Shown here one piece after another: positions 12,201 through 25,400 of a stretch of 64,000 nt of DNA. The notes beneath the pieces are model-generated. The model saw only the letters and a program-made list of their open reading frames with translations. It made no database searches and was not told where the DNA came from. Source of the DNA: Hydractinia symbiolongicarpus. Lineage: Eukaryota > Cnidaria > Hydrozoa > Anthoathecata > Hydractiniidae. Numbering within the stretch: position 1 is the first letter of the stretch; each line of letters opens with the position of its first letter. The translations under genes were made by a program, and so were the position numbers. The stretch is from assembly GCF_029227915.1 (NCBI RefSeq), contig NC_079877.1, positions 11,531,351-11,595,350 on the forward strand, read 5' to 3'.

Positions 12201-15200
12201 ACGATCATTAATTCAAGGCAAAAACTTTTAATCAGTCAGTAAAGCAATTAGTGATAACTTTTCAAATCCTAATCAATATGATATTAAATATGTTAAATTT
12301 GCTGTTTATAAGAACATCTATTGTCTCAGAATAAAATGCAATAACTTTCAAATGGCGCTATCATTTTTTAATTTATATTACCAATAGTTAATATGTTAAT
12401 AGCAGGCAGGCTAAGGGCATTTCATATCAGCATTTTTTACTTTTTTGCATAGGTGAAAAATTTAAATTTAGCTGTATCGTTGACTTCAGCATGGACACGA
12501 CTGATACTACTAAAAGTTTTGTGTATTTTGAAAAAAGTGAAATAATGCTGTTACAGTTTCTAGAAAAGAGAATAAACAGTGACAAATTGTTCATTGCCTT
12601 CTAATTTATTTAGCTTGTTAGTTATTTTGTATTATCTTTGAAAAATTAAACTGCCTGTAAAGTGTTACTTTATGTAGATATGAGCATGGATGCTTGAGAC
12701 AAAGCTAGTCAAAAAAATGAATGTGTCAAAAGATTTGTTGTTGTTGTTGTTGTTTTCTTTAACTTTTAATGTCTTTCTTAATTAATATTATGAACATTTT
12801 TAGATTACTGTGTACATTGGCAAACGGGACTTTTATGACCATATTGATCATCGTGATCCTGTTGACGGAGTCGTGCTCGTCCACCCAGACCATGCAAAAG
12901 ATAAAACTGGTAAAAATCTTTTAATTTCAGATATGCAATATTCTACAATGTGAAGATCTAAAAATGCAAAGTGGACATTTATCAATAAGTAGCCTAAAAT
13001 GGTAGCTGCTGATGAGCAGCTATTTTGTCCTTAGATTTAAAAATATGCACTAAAATATCTGTGTCTATATATCTTATAGGAATGCAGTAAATTTGAGTTA
13101 ACAATGTACTAAATACCAATTGTAGACAAAATTTTATTTCGTCATAGTTTATTGCCACATCCTGGCTGCGTTCAGATATGGTCGAGAAGATTTGGATGTT
13201 CTTGGTTTAACATTTAGAAAAGATTTATTTCTCGTAAGTAAATAACTCTTTTTGCATACAAGACATCGTGTTGAGTAAAGGGCGGTGAAAAGAGGGGGTC
13301 AAGGAAGGTGTTGTTTCTGCTATAGAAGTAAATAAAAGTAAGGAAATGAATAGATACATTTAGGTTGACATTTTCTGATAAGTTTGTGACAACTATAACA
13401 TTACCGGTAAAAATACAGTAACATGTAAACTTTAACATCAAAATCACCCCATGGACTTTTTGAAGTTGCAAAATAATGTTCATATGTCACTCAAGGTTTA
13501 CATAACCACAAGATGCCACACAAATATTGACACCATTTGTTTTAGCGCTTCGTAAACTTTCAGACTGTCTATAAACCTTTTGAAAAAACCATAAATAAAT
13601 CTTGCAAAATAACTTTTTTTTAGGCAAGAAAGCAAGTCTACCCACCAGATATCGAAGACGAGGAACCACTGACGAGGTTACAAGAACGCCTAATCAAAAA
13701 ACTAGGAAAAAATGCATATCCTTTTAAATTTCAGGTTCCTTGTGTATTTGTTTTACATTTTTTAGACATTAACAAACGTGAATCACTACGTACGAATGTA
13801 TAGAATTTAAGAGTGAATACCTTATAATTTTAGCTACCCAAAGGTGCTCCCTCATCTGTTACGTTACAACCAGCGCCTGGAGATACTGGCAAGGTTCTTG
13901 TTTCACCTATAATCCGTTTAGTTTCTCCGCCAACCGGTTTAGGAAAATAGTGAGGGTACTATAAATGTTTATTTTTTTACGTTTAGCCATGTGGAGTTGA
14001 TTATGAACTTCGTGTTTATTTATCTGATACAGCAGATGAGAAAGAATATAAAAAGTAGGTTGTTTGAAACTTTAATTGACGTCTTTTGATACTGTAGGAG
14101 CAGAAACTTTCGCGTTTTTCGCATTTTTGGTCATTTTCGCAAAAGATTATGTCTTTAGAACTTTTGAATTAGCCAAAGTCGACATTTTCAACGCGAAGTC
14201 ATGGATTTTTTAAGACACGAAAGTTTTTTACTACAAAACAAAATCAAGAATGGAGAAATCTCAAATGTTACTGATTTACTTCATCAACTACAATAACATT
14301 TGGCGTGTTCATTCTTTGTTGCTACAAACATTTCTTTGATATCCTGATTCCTTGAAACGAATGCAGACTTTTGATTACTAATAATAATAATAATAAAAAA
14401 ATAGATTTGTTGTCATTCACGAAAGGTTTTCTCTTGCAAATGACGTAATTTCTGATTTTCTCGTAAGTTTTTCAAGCAAAATTTGTCATGAAATTACAAT
14501 TTGCGTTTTTGTTGCGATGTTTCGCGACCTTGCGATTTTTTTCCCCGCAAAACTTTCTACTCCTAAAGTAAAGTATTCTTGCTCATCACTTCCAATGTTT
14601 AAACATTTTCGCTTTCCTTACTCTACTCCACGATATTAAAAAACCTGCCAAACTAATCTCTTGTAGAATACATGAAATTTCCACACCATTCTGAAGATGT
14701 CTTTAAAATTTCACTGTAGTTACGACATAACATTTTACAGCTTTGAATAAGCTGTAACGCTCAATTTTTTTGCTGTTGTTATTGCATTACAATACCTTGT
14801 ATTTTAGAAATTCCGTTCGATTGGCAATTCGAAAGATTACATACGCACCGCCTGTAGCTGCGCCTCGTGTAAGTAGCTCTTCTCGTGTTATGCTTATGCT
14901 TATAAGTATGAAGAGAACTTTAGGTGGGGAGGGGGGGGGGGGGGGAGAGAAGGGTGTAGTAAGTGTTGCATGCAAGTTCTCCACCCCCGTGTCGCAATTT
15001 TTTTCTGACTTTTTTTTGTATTTTCAGCCGATGATTGAAACGCAAAAAGATTTTATGATGTGCCCACATCCATTGTTTCTAGAAGCCAGCTTAGACAAAG
15101 GGGTAAGGTGTCGTATGATTTTTTCTTGTTAACTATTTTCTTTTCCTCGTTTTGTGTTTTGTTGAGAAAGGTAAATCCCATTGATTTGATACATACATGC

Positions 15201-17761
15201 GCAAATGTAAATGCTACCATATTGTTGTTTTATGTTTCTTCTGAAAGCAAACCAAATGCCACAAAAATGGGTATGCGATAGTTAAGACAATCTTCTGAGA
15301 CGCCAATGATCCTTAAAACGTTATTTTCTACGTGTACAAAACGTGCTTTTTATTTTTGAAGGTACTTTATTTAATGGTTTTATTCTACTGTCTTTTTTCT
15401 TAAGATGTATTACCACGGCGAAACGATCTCTGTAAACGTGCATATATCAAATCGATCAAATAAAACTGTGAAACGGATTAAAGTTACAGGTAAGCTGAGT
15501 TCTTATTTTTATGCAAACCAATACATTCGTATTTCTATCGCATGGTGTATACATGGGTAGGTTTCATGGTTTTTTTACGTCAATCATTGTTTCTTCCATA
15601 ATCACGGAATGAGTAAGTGATTTGTGTTAAGTGAAGCATTAACGTTCTGTTTTTTCAGTGCGACAGTATGCGGATATTTGCTTGTTTTCAACAGCGCAGT
15701 ACAAATGTCCAGTAGCTTCCGTCGAATTAGAGTAAGATATTTTTAAACTGCTGCTACTTTATCACTGTGCATCTATTGTAGTACTGCACCTTTGGCTCTG
15801 TCACTATACCAGTGTTTGGCTATTACGCAGTATTTATGTGGTTTTACTATAATGTACATATTTTTTTTGGATAGCCATTGTCCGTTTTGCCTTGGAGCTC
15901 CTATTGCTTTGTGACGTTTCGGGGTTTTAAGAATAAAAGCCTTAAAAAGTTTTTTGTGAAGAGGTTGCATGGTGTAGCATTTCTTGTAAGCAGGAATTAA
16001 AAAGAATCTGTCAGAGTTTCGTAACCGCCAAACTATCTCTTTGATGGATTAGACGCACCATTTTGCCTCCAACTAAGTAGTTATTTGTATAATGTTGTTA
16101 TTTTAGAGATGGCTTTCCAGTTGGACAGAGTGGTACCTTATCAAAAGTTATTCAAATCATTCCATTGTTAGCTAATAACAAGGTAACCTGGCCACTAAAC
16201 CTAGATCAGGTTTTGTATGCGAACACTTCACTAATGTATTTTATTACATATTTTTTAGGATAAACGTGGTTTAGCACTCGACGGACAAATTAAACATGAA
16301 GACACGAATCTAGCTTCATCAACTATGTACGTATTACTTTTTTTGTCGTCTTTCATCGGTCTGTGCTTTTATGAAATTTTAAAAAGCAAATTTTTCATCA
16401 TTTAAAAGAGACGGGGTGAACAGGGTTACTGGGATGAATATTTTATAAAATTTAAAGGTAGTTTTTGTTATCGTTGATGTTGTCGTTGTTGTTGTTTTTG
16501 TCGTTGTTGTTGTTGTCGTTGTTGTTCTTGTTGCTATCGTTGATGTTGTTGTTGCGTTGTTGTTGTTGTTGTTGTTATTATTGTTGTTGTCTTTGTCGTT
16601 GTTATTGTTTTTTGTCGTTGTTGTTGTTATTGTTTTTTGTCGTTGTTGTTGCTATCGTTGATGTTGTTGCGGTCGTTGTTGTTGTTGTTGCGTTGTTATT
16701 GTTATTGTTGTTGTTATTGTTTTTGTCGTTGGTTTCGACGTTACGTCGTTGTAATGGTGAACCTGCCAATATATCAACTTTACGTTGTTTTTACAGCATG
16801 GATACTGACACACAGAAGGAGAATTTAGGTATTATAGTCCATTATAAAGTCAAGATTCGATTAATTGTCGCTTATGGAGGGTGAGCAAAATTGCATTTTA
16901 TTAATTTTATAAATTTCCTGGACAGCAAGTCATTGCCGTAACATTGTTCTAATTACGATTTGTCTCTCTCTCTTTAATGAGGGTGTTTTGACTTATAAAT
17001 GACAACTAGCCTTTCTTGCAAGTCGGTTGCAGTTTTTTACACATCTATTAACTACCACCCTTTAAATGATCAGTTGAATATATAAATCTATTTTTTTTTT
17101 AATTTTAGTGATTTGGCTGTAGAATTGCCATTTGTTTTGACACACCCGAAACCACCTTCGCCTTCACCTTCTCCATCACCAGCTATATCAAGACGTTACT
17201 CCGAACTCACATGTAAGTCGCTTTTTAATTTACGTCATGGTGGAGGAAGTGACGCAGCATAATTATCTCTCACTATTTAAAATCGTGTGAAATGTTTTGG
17301 ATGACTTTGTTTTCTTTGACTCTAGAGAGTGATAATTCCTGAGAGAAAAAACAAGAACCGGAATGTTATTCGCTTTCTACATAGATCAAATCGATTGCCG
17401 AAATGTGAAAATAGTTTTTTTCCAATTAAACGAAAAAAAAGAATTTAAGCAAATTTTTTTTGTTTTCTCACTTACACTGATATTTCTCTCTGTAGCACAT
17501 GACAACGAGCCTCCAGTTGATAGCGACCTGATTAACTTCGATACTGAGTAAGTCATTTTTTTGTTTTTCTGAAGAGATAATTTAATTCTTTTTAAAGTCA
17601 TCCCCTGTTTTCCTGCTAAAGTAACTTCTTATTTCAGGTTGTGTTATATTCGTTGTTCTTTTAGTGGTCCAGAACGCAGTGCCAGGGACGATGACTTAAT
17701 TTTCGAAGAATTTGCCAGAATGCGAGTACGAGGCGAACACCAAGGAGAGGCACAAGCATAG
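6223..17761 (+). CDS. beta-arrestin
   Basis: Cytosolic adaptor that binds phosphorylated G-protein-coupled receptors, uncouples them from G proteins and links them to clathrin and AP-2. Seventeen exons join in phase to 432 residues (vertebrate forms about 410-420): 6223-6284, 7215-7245, 12804-12909, 13148-13233, 13624-13734, 13834-13893, 13987-14054, 14808-14868, 15028-15102, 15405-15489, 15659-15731, 16107-16182, 16259-16326, 16797-16880, 17109-17212, 17496-17547, 17665-17761. Seen: [11 protein letters not shown] then [10 protein letters not shown] at the N-terminus, finger loop [52 protein letters not shown], clathrin box DLINFD and the AP-2 motif FEEFARMR near the C-terminus. The N-terminal leader is longer than usual. 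Introns 5 and 6 use weak donors (GTTCCT, GTTCTT). A poly(A) signal AATAAA sits at 18625. Intron 2 is 5.6 kb and holds no gene I can support. Confidence 0.95.
7246..12803. other. Arrestin intron 2 (5.6 kb)
   Basis: Long AT-rich intron. It holds an (AT)n tract near 11370, a (TTG)n tract near 12735, and a 133-codon minus-strand ORF at 7769-8170 that has no recognisable domain and that I do not call. GACGTCAGCATAATTA at about 9405-9422 echoes a dispersed repeat seen at 40185 and 60145. Confidence 0.6.
14091..14569. mobile_element. MITE in arrestin intron 7
   Basis: ACTGTAGGAGCAGAAACTTT at 14091 and its inverted counterpart ending CTACTCCTAAAGT at 14569 match at roughly three quarters of positions over 24 bases. 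The interior is rich in TTTCGC and GCGAAA blocks and has no ORF. It is about 480 bases long and lies wholly inside an intron. Confidence 0.45.
16466..16735 (+). repeat. GTT/GTC triplet microsatellite
   Basis: About 270 bases of imperfect GTTGTTGTC-type triplets in arrestin intron 13. Read as codons it gives a leucine- and valine-rich artefact ORF. The tract ends some 60 bases before the exon 14 acceptor, with only TTTTTACAG as a pyrimidine run there. Confidence 0.85.
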
Positions 17762-19730
17762 GCGTGGAAGTTTTTTAGGCGAAGATTAGTTTCAAACTAA
17801 CGTTAGTGCATTTGTTGTGCCTCACTAAAATACTCTTTTCAAAATGTCTTAAACAATTGCAAGCTAACGATGAGCGATTCTCACTCGGCGTGACAGAACC
17901 GACAGCCTATTACTCGCCAACGTCACGTGGTTTATTATCGTTTGTAGTATCCAGCTGCGTTTCTTTTTTGATACCTGATTGGTTGTCATTCACTGTTGTT
18001 GTTGTATAACTTGGTATATGCCTCCACGTTCGAACGTAACACTGCTTGATTTCAATAATAACAATTGATGAGAAGGAACTCGTTCGACATCCATATAATC
18101 TTTTTCGTAATGTGCTTTTTCTTTCGTTGGAAATGAATGCATTTCTGTTTTTATTCGCACACACATGACGTCTTATATCCTGTTACAGGTAGTTCGTATT
18201 TGCGTGTGTTTATGTTTGCGTGTGGTTAGGTCGCGTTTTTTGTAATGGCGCATGAGTATGTATATAACACAGGGCAGATATCGTAAGAATAATTATATAT
18301 GAAATCTTAATTGTCGCGATACATATATAAAACTTAATTCTCAGTCGTATATACGTAACTGCATGACATGTCGCGCTAGCTATATTGTCCGTTCATATAT
18401 GTATCGCGCACATATATCCTATATGTTTCTGTTACGTTATATTTCTTTTTTTTATTCATACCCGAGAGCTTTGTTAAAAATCCTAAGCCATACTGTGTTG
18501 AATGCGCATATACATTTACCGTGAAAGTGCTTTAACCTTTAATAGTTATTTTTTTGATTATATCCCCGCTTACACATCTCGTCGTCCTCTCAAATACGTC
18601 CATCTCTAAGCATGTTCTTGCTTTAATAAAATAAAAGTATATTATCTGTTTGTTTTTGTTTTTGTTATTGTTTATGTTTATTTGTGTTTTTGTTTATTTG
18701 GTTTTACATTTCTTCTTTTCGTTGTCCATATTCGTCCATATTGCATCTAATGTGATTGGTCTGTTTAGAATTATTTGCTTTGAGCAGATGAACCAATTAA
18801 CTAACTAGACTCGATTAGGATTCCAAATCCTCCTAACGGGGATAGAGTGTGGTTACAGAGAAGATAATATAATGCGATGTCTTGTGTTTTATTGTAAGTC
18901 TTGTAAGCACGTGATTTGACACGTGATTCGGCGAAAAAAATTGAATATACTTCTTTTCTGGATAATTTTTCTGAAAATAATAAAAAAGGAGTAAATGTTG
19001 AACTACCAAAATTTTTACAGAGGTTTTTTGAGGATTTACATAGATCACGGTGTTACGTAAATTTATCTTGTTATAATTTGTTGATCTTATATTAAATATG
19101 TAATATGCCATATTTTTCTTGCTGCAAGACACTGTTTGCATGTACATTAATCCCGAAATCTGTTACTTTCTTATAGTTGCATTGTGTTGACGTTTCTTTT
19201 ATAACCGTGTGGATTAACCTCAAGTTATAGACGTATTATATGCATTGTGTCGATCAGTCGTTTTTAGTGAACCACGTGAACTGTATTCACATTTGCGAAT
19301 TGAATTTGCTACGAAGTCAGAGCATTCCGGACTATTTTTTAACGCTGTTAAAAACTGTTCATAAGATCAGGAAGAGCAAGGGGAGGGGGGGGGGGGGTGA
19401 TTTAAATAAACAGACCCACCCCCACCCCTATGCGTTTTTGAAAGTTGCTACATGACCCCTCCTTCTGTATCCTAAAGGTCGAACAAATACATTGGAACAA
19501 CTATTCGCCATTATACACCCCATCCTGTTATGATTTGTACTCTCGTTATGTTATTTTTTTGCACAGTTTCGTCAACAACTAAACAAGAATGCAAAATCGT
19601 TTTACCTTTTACTCTGAACTGAATTGATTTGATACTGGGTTTTTCTCTTCACTGAATTATACAGGAGCAAATTTCTCATTTTTATAAATATACAGACAAT
19701 ATAGAACATATATACATAGAAAATAAAATT
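17762..19730. other. Arrestin 3' UTR and convergent intergenic region
   Basis: Arrestin (+) and the ankyrin gene (-) converge here. Overlapping AATAAA signals occur at 18625-18634. The stretch 18240-18440 is rich in TATATA and CGCG words, and a run of G lies at about 19386-19398. No other gene is supported. Confidence 0.5.
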
Positions 19731-22435
19731 TTAATTTCGTGCGTATTCCAGTAGGAGTTCATTTAGTCTTTCAAACTCGCTCTTAATTCCAGTTGGTATA
19801 AATCCTTCACTGTTCTCCACAGTTAGTGATGGCTTTCCTTTTAGCAGCGCTACCACGACTTCTTCGTCTACAGCCAACTTCAATGCTGTATGTAGCGCAG
19901 TGTCTTCAGTGTCACCTGTGCCAAAAAAAGAAGGACAGTGAGATGTCGCCAAATATATTTCTCGTGTGCGTCACACTCATATTAAAGAGAATGCTTTCTA
20001 ACCTTGTCCCCAGGACATTTTGAATTTTTTGTGACATATCGGGTCCGCGTTACTCGCGACGACCGGCATAAGAAAAGACGCGCTGGGAACAAGGTTGACT
20101 GCTTTTATAGTCTTTTTGGACCATGCATACATGATAGTTGCTGCAGCGCTTCCATTATACATTTTTGATTTTTTACCTTGTTGTAAGAGCGTGATAAATT
20201 GTTAGAAATGTAATAGCCGGGGTTTGAAGAAATTATATGAAAATATTTAGGAGAGACGGGACGTCCATTAGTCACAGAAAGTAATAGAAAAATATTCTCA
20301 TTGGCGAAGTCTTGACGCTTTAGCTTTCTACAACAACAACAAAAAATTCAGTGTATTCTGTCAGAACCTTTCCCGTTATATGAAATCATAATAAGTCTTA
20401 TAAGGCACAAAGTGGGAAATGATGGGTCAAATCCATTGTTATTTCCGTGGTTTATCGCACAACTGTTTAGCACGACAACCCTTTATCACCTGTCACCCGC
20501 AGGGCGTGTCATCTCCATTACCCTTTTCAAAAAGGTTATATCTCAACATCTATCTCGAAGCGACGCAAGGAAAAAATGCACGACTTTCCGGTAAAGAAAA
20601 GATGAAGATTTTTTTTCTGACTTGTGACCTACCTCCAGTTTCATCAATGTTGCACCCACATTGAATCAATTTGTCGATGCTATCAGCACAACCTTGCCGC
20701 ACAGCTATGTGCAGGGGTGTCCAATTCTCGATGGTTTTCCTGTTAATATCAGCTCCATATTTGACTAACAATTCAATACATTCAACGTGGCCGTATCTAA
20801 ACAAATATTAGTACACTTTATTCTATTCTTAAATACAATTCTTTTATAAAAATTAAAAAACGCCAGTCTCCTTTTTAACATTTTTTTTACGAATGTTCAG
20901 GTCTTTTTTTTGCTTGGATAACATGCGTATCAAGAAGCCAAACGAAAACTGGGGTCGATTTTGTTCTACAACATGAATTTCACTTTTTTTTAACTTTTCC
21001 CGTAGACATTTTCCCGTAACAAACATTGCCAAGAAGATGTATCCTTAATAATTACTGTTCACCAACCAACCTGGCAGCGTAGTGAAGCGCAGTGGCTTTA
21101 TCTATAGTGCATGTATTAGGATCGATTCCAGCATCGAGTAATCGAGTCAAGTATTCAACTTTGTCGTGTTGTGTAGCTGTGATGATCGAGTGAAGATTTT
21201 CTTTTGAACCAAATTTTCGTGAAATGAAATTTTTCAGATAATCCAAATATTTGACGTGTCCAGAGAGAGCTGAATTTTGAAGCCACGTGTCAACCAGACT
21301 ATCACACTCTGCAGCATCTAGAAACGTTATTTTATAACTACACACTTCGACCCTAGCAGCTTTGAACACGAAAGTAAGATTTGGTAAATAGCGTAGTATG
21401 AGGGACCTGGGAACAAGGTTGATTGCACAAACATTACCATATTATTTGCTGCTATATTGGCTCTCAAAAATAACAAAATAGCGCTTATCCACTGTGACAT
21501 AAACAGGAGAGCTATTGATTATTGTCAAAAGGGAAACAGATTCTTCGAAAACGACATACTTTCTTTCTTCGTCAACTCTAAAAGTGACGCGTTACCCCGC
21601 CGAGAACTCATCTCCAGCAAAACTTTTTCGGTGTCCGGATATTTATCCTTTAGCGCCAAAACACAGGGCGCGTGATTTTGTTGGGCGGCATAATAGAGTG
21701 GTGTTATGTGCTCAAATCCCGCCCGTTCAACTCCATTAGTTTTCGCACCTTGTGCAAGAAGTTCGTTCATACAATCAAGATATCCGTACATAGCCGCATC
21801 GTGAATCGGACGGAAACCGAAAGTGTCAATGGCATTAACATTTGCACCTGCAGACAGCAAATACTTTATGCAATTCAGTTTGTTGTATCGAGTAGCCAAG
21901 TGAAGTGCGGTGAGTCTAAATAAAAGTATGTTAAGACAGGTGAGTAGATTGATAGAAAAAACACTTCTCTTTTCTAATAGTATTGCAAGGAGTAATTAAG
22001 CCCTCTCCAAACTGGTGTCTCCTTTTTATCATCGTCAGTTGGATTCGTTAGAAAACCCTTTCTTATTTTTTTTTCTGCTTTTTTAAGTGCACAAATTTTG
22101 TGGAATCGAACTATGCTGTATAATTGCGCCCCAGCACTTGGAATCGATAAACACAAGGTCGTTGCGAACTGGCTTGTGGGGTTTGTTTTATCCAATCTAG
22201 AAATTATGTGTCAACTACGGCCCTAAACTAAGGTTGTGAAGCGAAAAAAACTGCAATTTTACCCTTGACACTCCTTTTCCCTCTCAGTCACGTGGTTCAC
22301 ATCAACTTTTCCCTTATCCACCATAATCTTCAAAACATCCTCACGACCTTCCTTGGTTGCTAAATAAAACTCCGAGAAGAGCTGATCTTCAGTTTTTCCT
22401 TCACATGAATATTTTTTCCACGGGTCCGCAGGCAT
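19731..22435 (-). CDS. Ankyrin-repeat protein
   Basis: Five minus-strand exons join in phase to 362 residues: 22435-22263, 21915-21596, 21317-21071, 20796-20633, 19915-19731. The product is almost entirely ankyrin repeats, for example GLTALHLATRYNKLNCIKYL, GFRPIHDAAMYGYLDCMNEL, ITPLYYAAQQNHAPCVLALK, KATALHYAARYGHVECIELL and NWTPLHIAVRQGCADSIDKL, followed by a short acidic tail ending LLLEYARN. I see no SOCS box, kinase, SAM or membrane segment, so the partner is unknown and the role is probably protein binding. The start is the first in-frame ATG (MPADPWKKY); an upstream exon cannot be excluded. The exon 3 donor GTTGGT is weak, but the join restores a perfect repeat (AAR-YGHVEC). An ORF at 21974-22195 sits in intron 1 and is skipped. 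Confidence 0.85.
20000..20096. mobile_element. Short MITE, AACCTTGTCCC family
   Basis: AACCTTGTCCCCAG at 20000-20013 and CTGGGAACAAGGTT at 20083-20096 are inverted copies with one mismatch. The 97-base element lies in the last intron of the ankyrin gene. A solo right-type end (CCTGGGAACAAGGTT) lies at 21406-21420 in another intron of the same gene. Confidence 0.6.
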
Positions 22436-25400
22436 TGCAAAAAACAAAAATGGTATTTGCTCTGTTCTGTATAGTATTCTTTATTTCTTATTTTCACTTT
22501 GTTTTGGACTCTCTGTCGAAGGTTTGTTGTCTTTTTCTTTGTCCTTAGTTTTGACTGCAACGCACTCTGTACTCGAAATTTGATTGGCTACTATAAGTCC
22601 ATACACACTCGGTACCATTACTAAAATTGCATCGTTGTATATTCTTACCACTGTTTCTGTACATGATATGTTATTTTTAAAAGTTGTAAAAAAATTAACA
22701 CATTTCTTCATATATATATATATATATGTTACGCTAACATACTTGCGTTGTTATAGTAACATATATATACATTTCACAATAAAGAAGATTAAGACAGACT
22801 TTAAAAATTCTCTCGCATTTCTCTCCATGTCAATTTGAAATTCTCTTTGCAAGAAAATTGATCATAGTCACTGCATCTATATACATAATGTTTTTATATT
22901 CTCGTCAAATTGGCTTGTTTTTTCAAGAATTGCTAAAAAAAAATTTAAACTGTTTTCTTATGAATCAGCCAATAACCCTTTTTATGCGAAGACAACATTC
23001 GCGAATGATAACAAATTTAAAAAATCCGTTATACCAAAAAAATTCTACTCTTTCAATTTGGACAGAAGTTACACAGAAAGGTTTTTTCAAAAACTGAAAT
23101 AAAGAATGAAGCAAACATGGATGGATGCAGCTGGTTTACTATTGGCATAATTACCATGAAGATGGGTAAAGAAAACAAACAGAGGAATTCATGACATAGG
23201 GAAAGGATTTTCGGTCTTGACATAAATATTGTTACTGAAAATTTGTCTTAAACAGAATGACGATTACCTAGTGGGCTCACAAGAATGAAATAGCATAGCT
23301 AAACTAGAGGTGGTAAAGGGACTGCAGTTAAAAATGCACCCTGCAATGAATAACAGCTAAAAAGAAACAATATACCAAAACTGTAACGAAATCATCAACT
23401 TTCATTCCAGTGCTGCCTAAGATTTTTGTTTTACAACGCCATTGACATTGTTGAGTATTCAAGGATTCACAACACTGTAACATCTTCCATTTGGTTTCGA
23501 GAACCCTGCCACTCTGAATTTAATTGTTAGTTCATTTTCCAATCTGGAATGAAAGACATTTTTCGACCATGAAGCATGTTACCATAAAACAAGATCTTTT
23601 TGTACCAGTGTCAATATTTGCGTCGATTATTTAAGAATTTATTATGTTTTGATATAACATTAAAATAGTGTTTAAAATGATAACTACCCGCAAAGTAAAT
23701 ATTTGGAAAAACGTAAAAGCAAAATGAGTAAATAAAGTTTTTTTTTTCAAAAACTTGTTGCGAACTCTATCTATGTGATAAAGAATATAACACCACGCTA
23801 GTTTCGCCACCCAGTCCATATGAATCTTCCCAAAAAAATATTTAAAAAAAAAATGATCTTAATATTTCTAAGCCCTTTACTTTCCAAATGCCATGATATA
23901 AAGAAGTAACCTTAAGATAAGTATTTATATTGACCATAAGGATGGGATTTTGTTCGTGTTTTAGCTATCTACGTAAATTTTATGCTTTTCTTCTCACAGT
24001 CGTTATAATTAATGGCCGCTTTAGCACCCCAAATAACCAGATAAATCTGCCTCATAACTTCTTGATAGCTGTTTCATTGCTCTGTAATGATATACTTGTA
24101 TTTTAACTGTATAAATGTATTTTTAATATCCTGAATTTTCAATATCAAAAAAATTACTTCTCGTCGCCTTGTGATCAATCCGCATTTTTTATGTTTAGTA
24201 AAAAATATAAAGGAAATGTAAAGTGGATTTAAGGCTGCAGTAATCTTAAAAGCAATCAAGAAAATCATGAGTAATTTTGACAAGAACGATGCAGGATCAA
24301 AGCTCTCTTATTTCTAAAACAAAGATATTTTTCAAAAGAACTCGTCTTAAAATAATTTTTGTTTAAAAGCTGCATTCATAAATGTCTTATACTCGGCTGC
24401 TTATAAAACAGTCTCTTAAAAAAAGAAGCATGGAATTTCCCTGATGTAAGGTTTTCAAAATGTGTTATTTTTTTTTTGTTTGAGTTTTTTTAACACCTTA
24501 AGAAAATTTCGTCCATTTTACGCAAAGAATTGTGCGCTCAAAGTATTGTTCTTTTTCAGAGTTTCATAAAAAATCTAATAATTCTAATTAAACGTATTTT
24601 ACAGCTTCGTTTCCAGAGTTCTTTTAGATAAATCAGGAAACAGCTCTGGATTTATTAAGTACAAGTATACGATTAAATGTGGCGCAAATTTGTCGCTTGA
24701 TCACATGATCCTTGCTGCTAAACTATTTTTAATTTAACTTTCGCTTGTTTTCATTGTGTGTGACAAAACCCTAGCTAATGTTATTAACTCGGTGTTTTGA
24801 CCCCTTTTTCAATTGACAGTAAATATTCAAGGAAACCTTAGTCAGTCAAAAAAAACAAAAACAAACTAGACATCACACAGTCTAAAGAAGGGTGATACAC
24901 AACCTTGTCCTAAGGACTCTCCTACGCTTATGATATTATCACGGGGCGGCTCCGTCCTCATAACGGAGTTAATATTTAATAGCTATTACGAAGCGATTCC
25001 AGCGGAATATCATCAGCGACGAAGAGACTTGGGGATGAGGTTGGTATCACAGTAAATATGTACTCTACTCAGTTATTTGTGCACTGGTAGATAGGGAAGG
25101 TGTAATTTTCTAACAAACTCGCTAAGGTGGAAATAACTCTAGATCCATCCTGGTTTATAACTCCAAGTTTTTTTGTTTTGTTTTTTTCATTATAAAAAAT
25201 GCGTTACAAATCAATTTATATAAAAATAATTAAATTCCATAAACTATAAAAAGAAATTCAACGGAAAATAATGTCACAAACATTTAGGAAAACATAAACA
25301 CAGACATCAACACAAAACGTGACAAAAGATATTCCCTCCCTTTGAAAAGCGATAAGTGAGATTTTAGGTGACTCTTTACTATTTGGAGATATTCTTTATC

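Noticed and set aside
14770-15132. 120-codon + strand ORF with a glycine run
   Set aside because: It combines arrestin exon 8 with intron 8 (a run of G) and an out-of-phase reading; the real exons are 14808-14868 and 15028-15102.
16465-16884. 139-codon leucine- and valine-rich ORF, looking like a membrane protein
   Set aside because: It is a translation of the GTT/GTC microsatellite in arrestin intron 13, in the wrong frame for exon 14.
21974-22195. 73-codon minus-strand ORF between ankyrin exons
   Set aside because: Skipping it joins GG with ACTCACC to give a perfect ankyrin repeat (GLTALHLATRYNKL), and its own content is not ankyrin-like.
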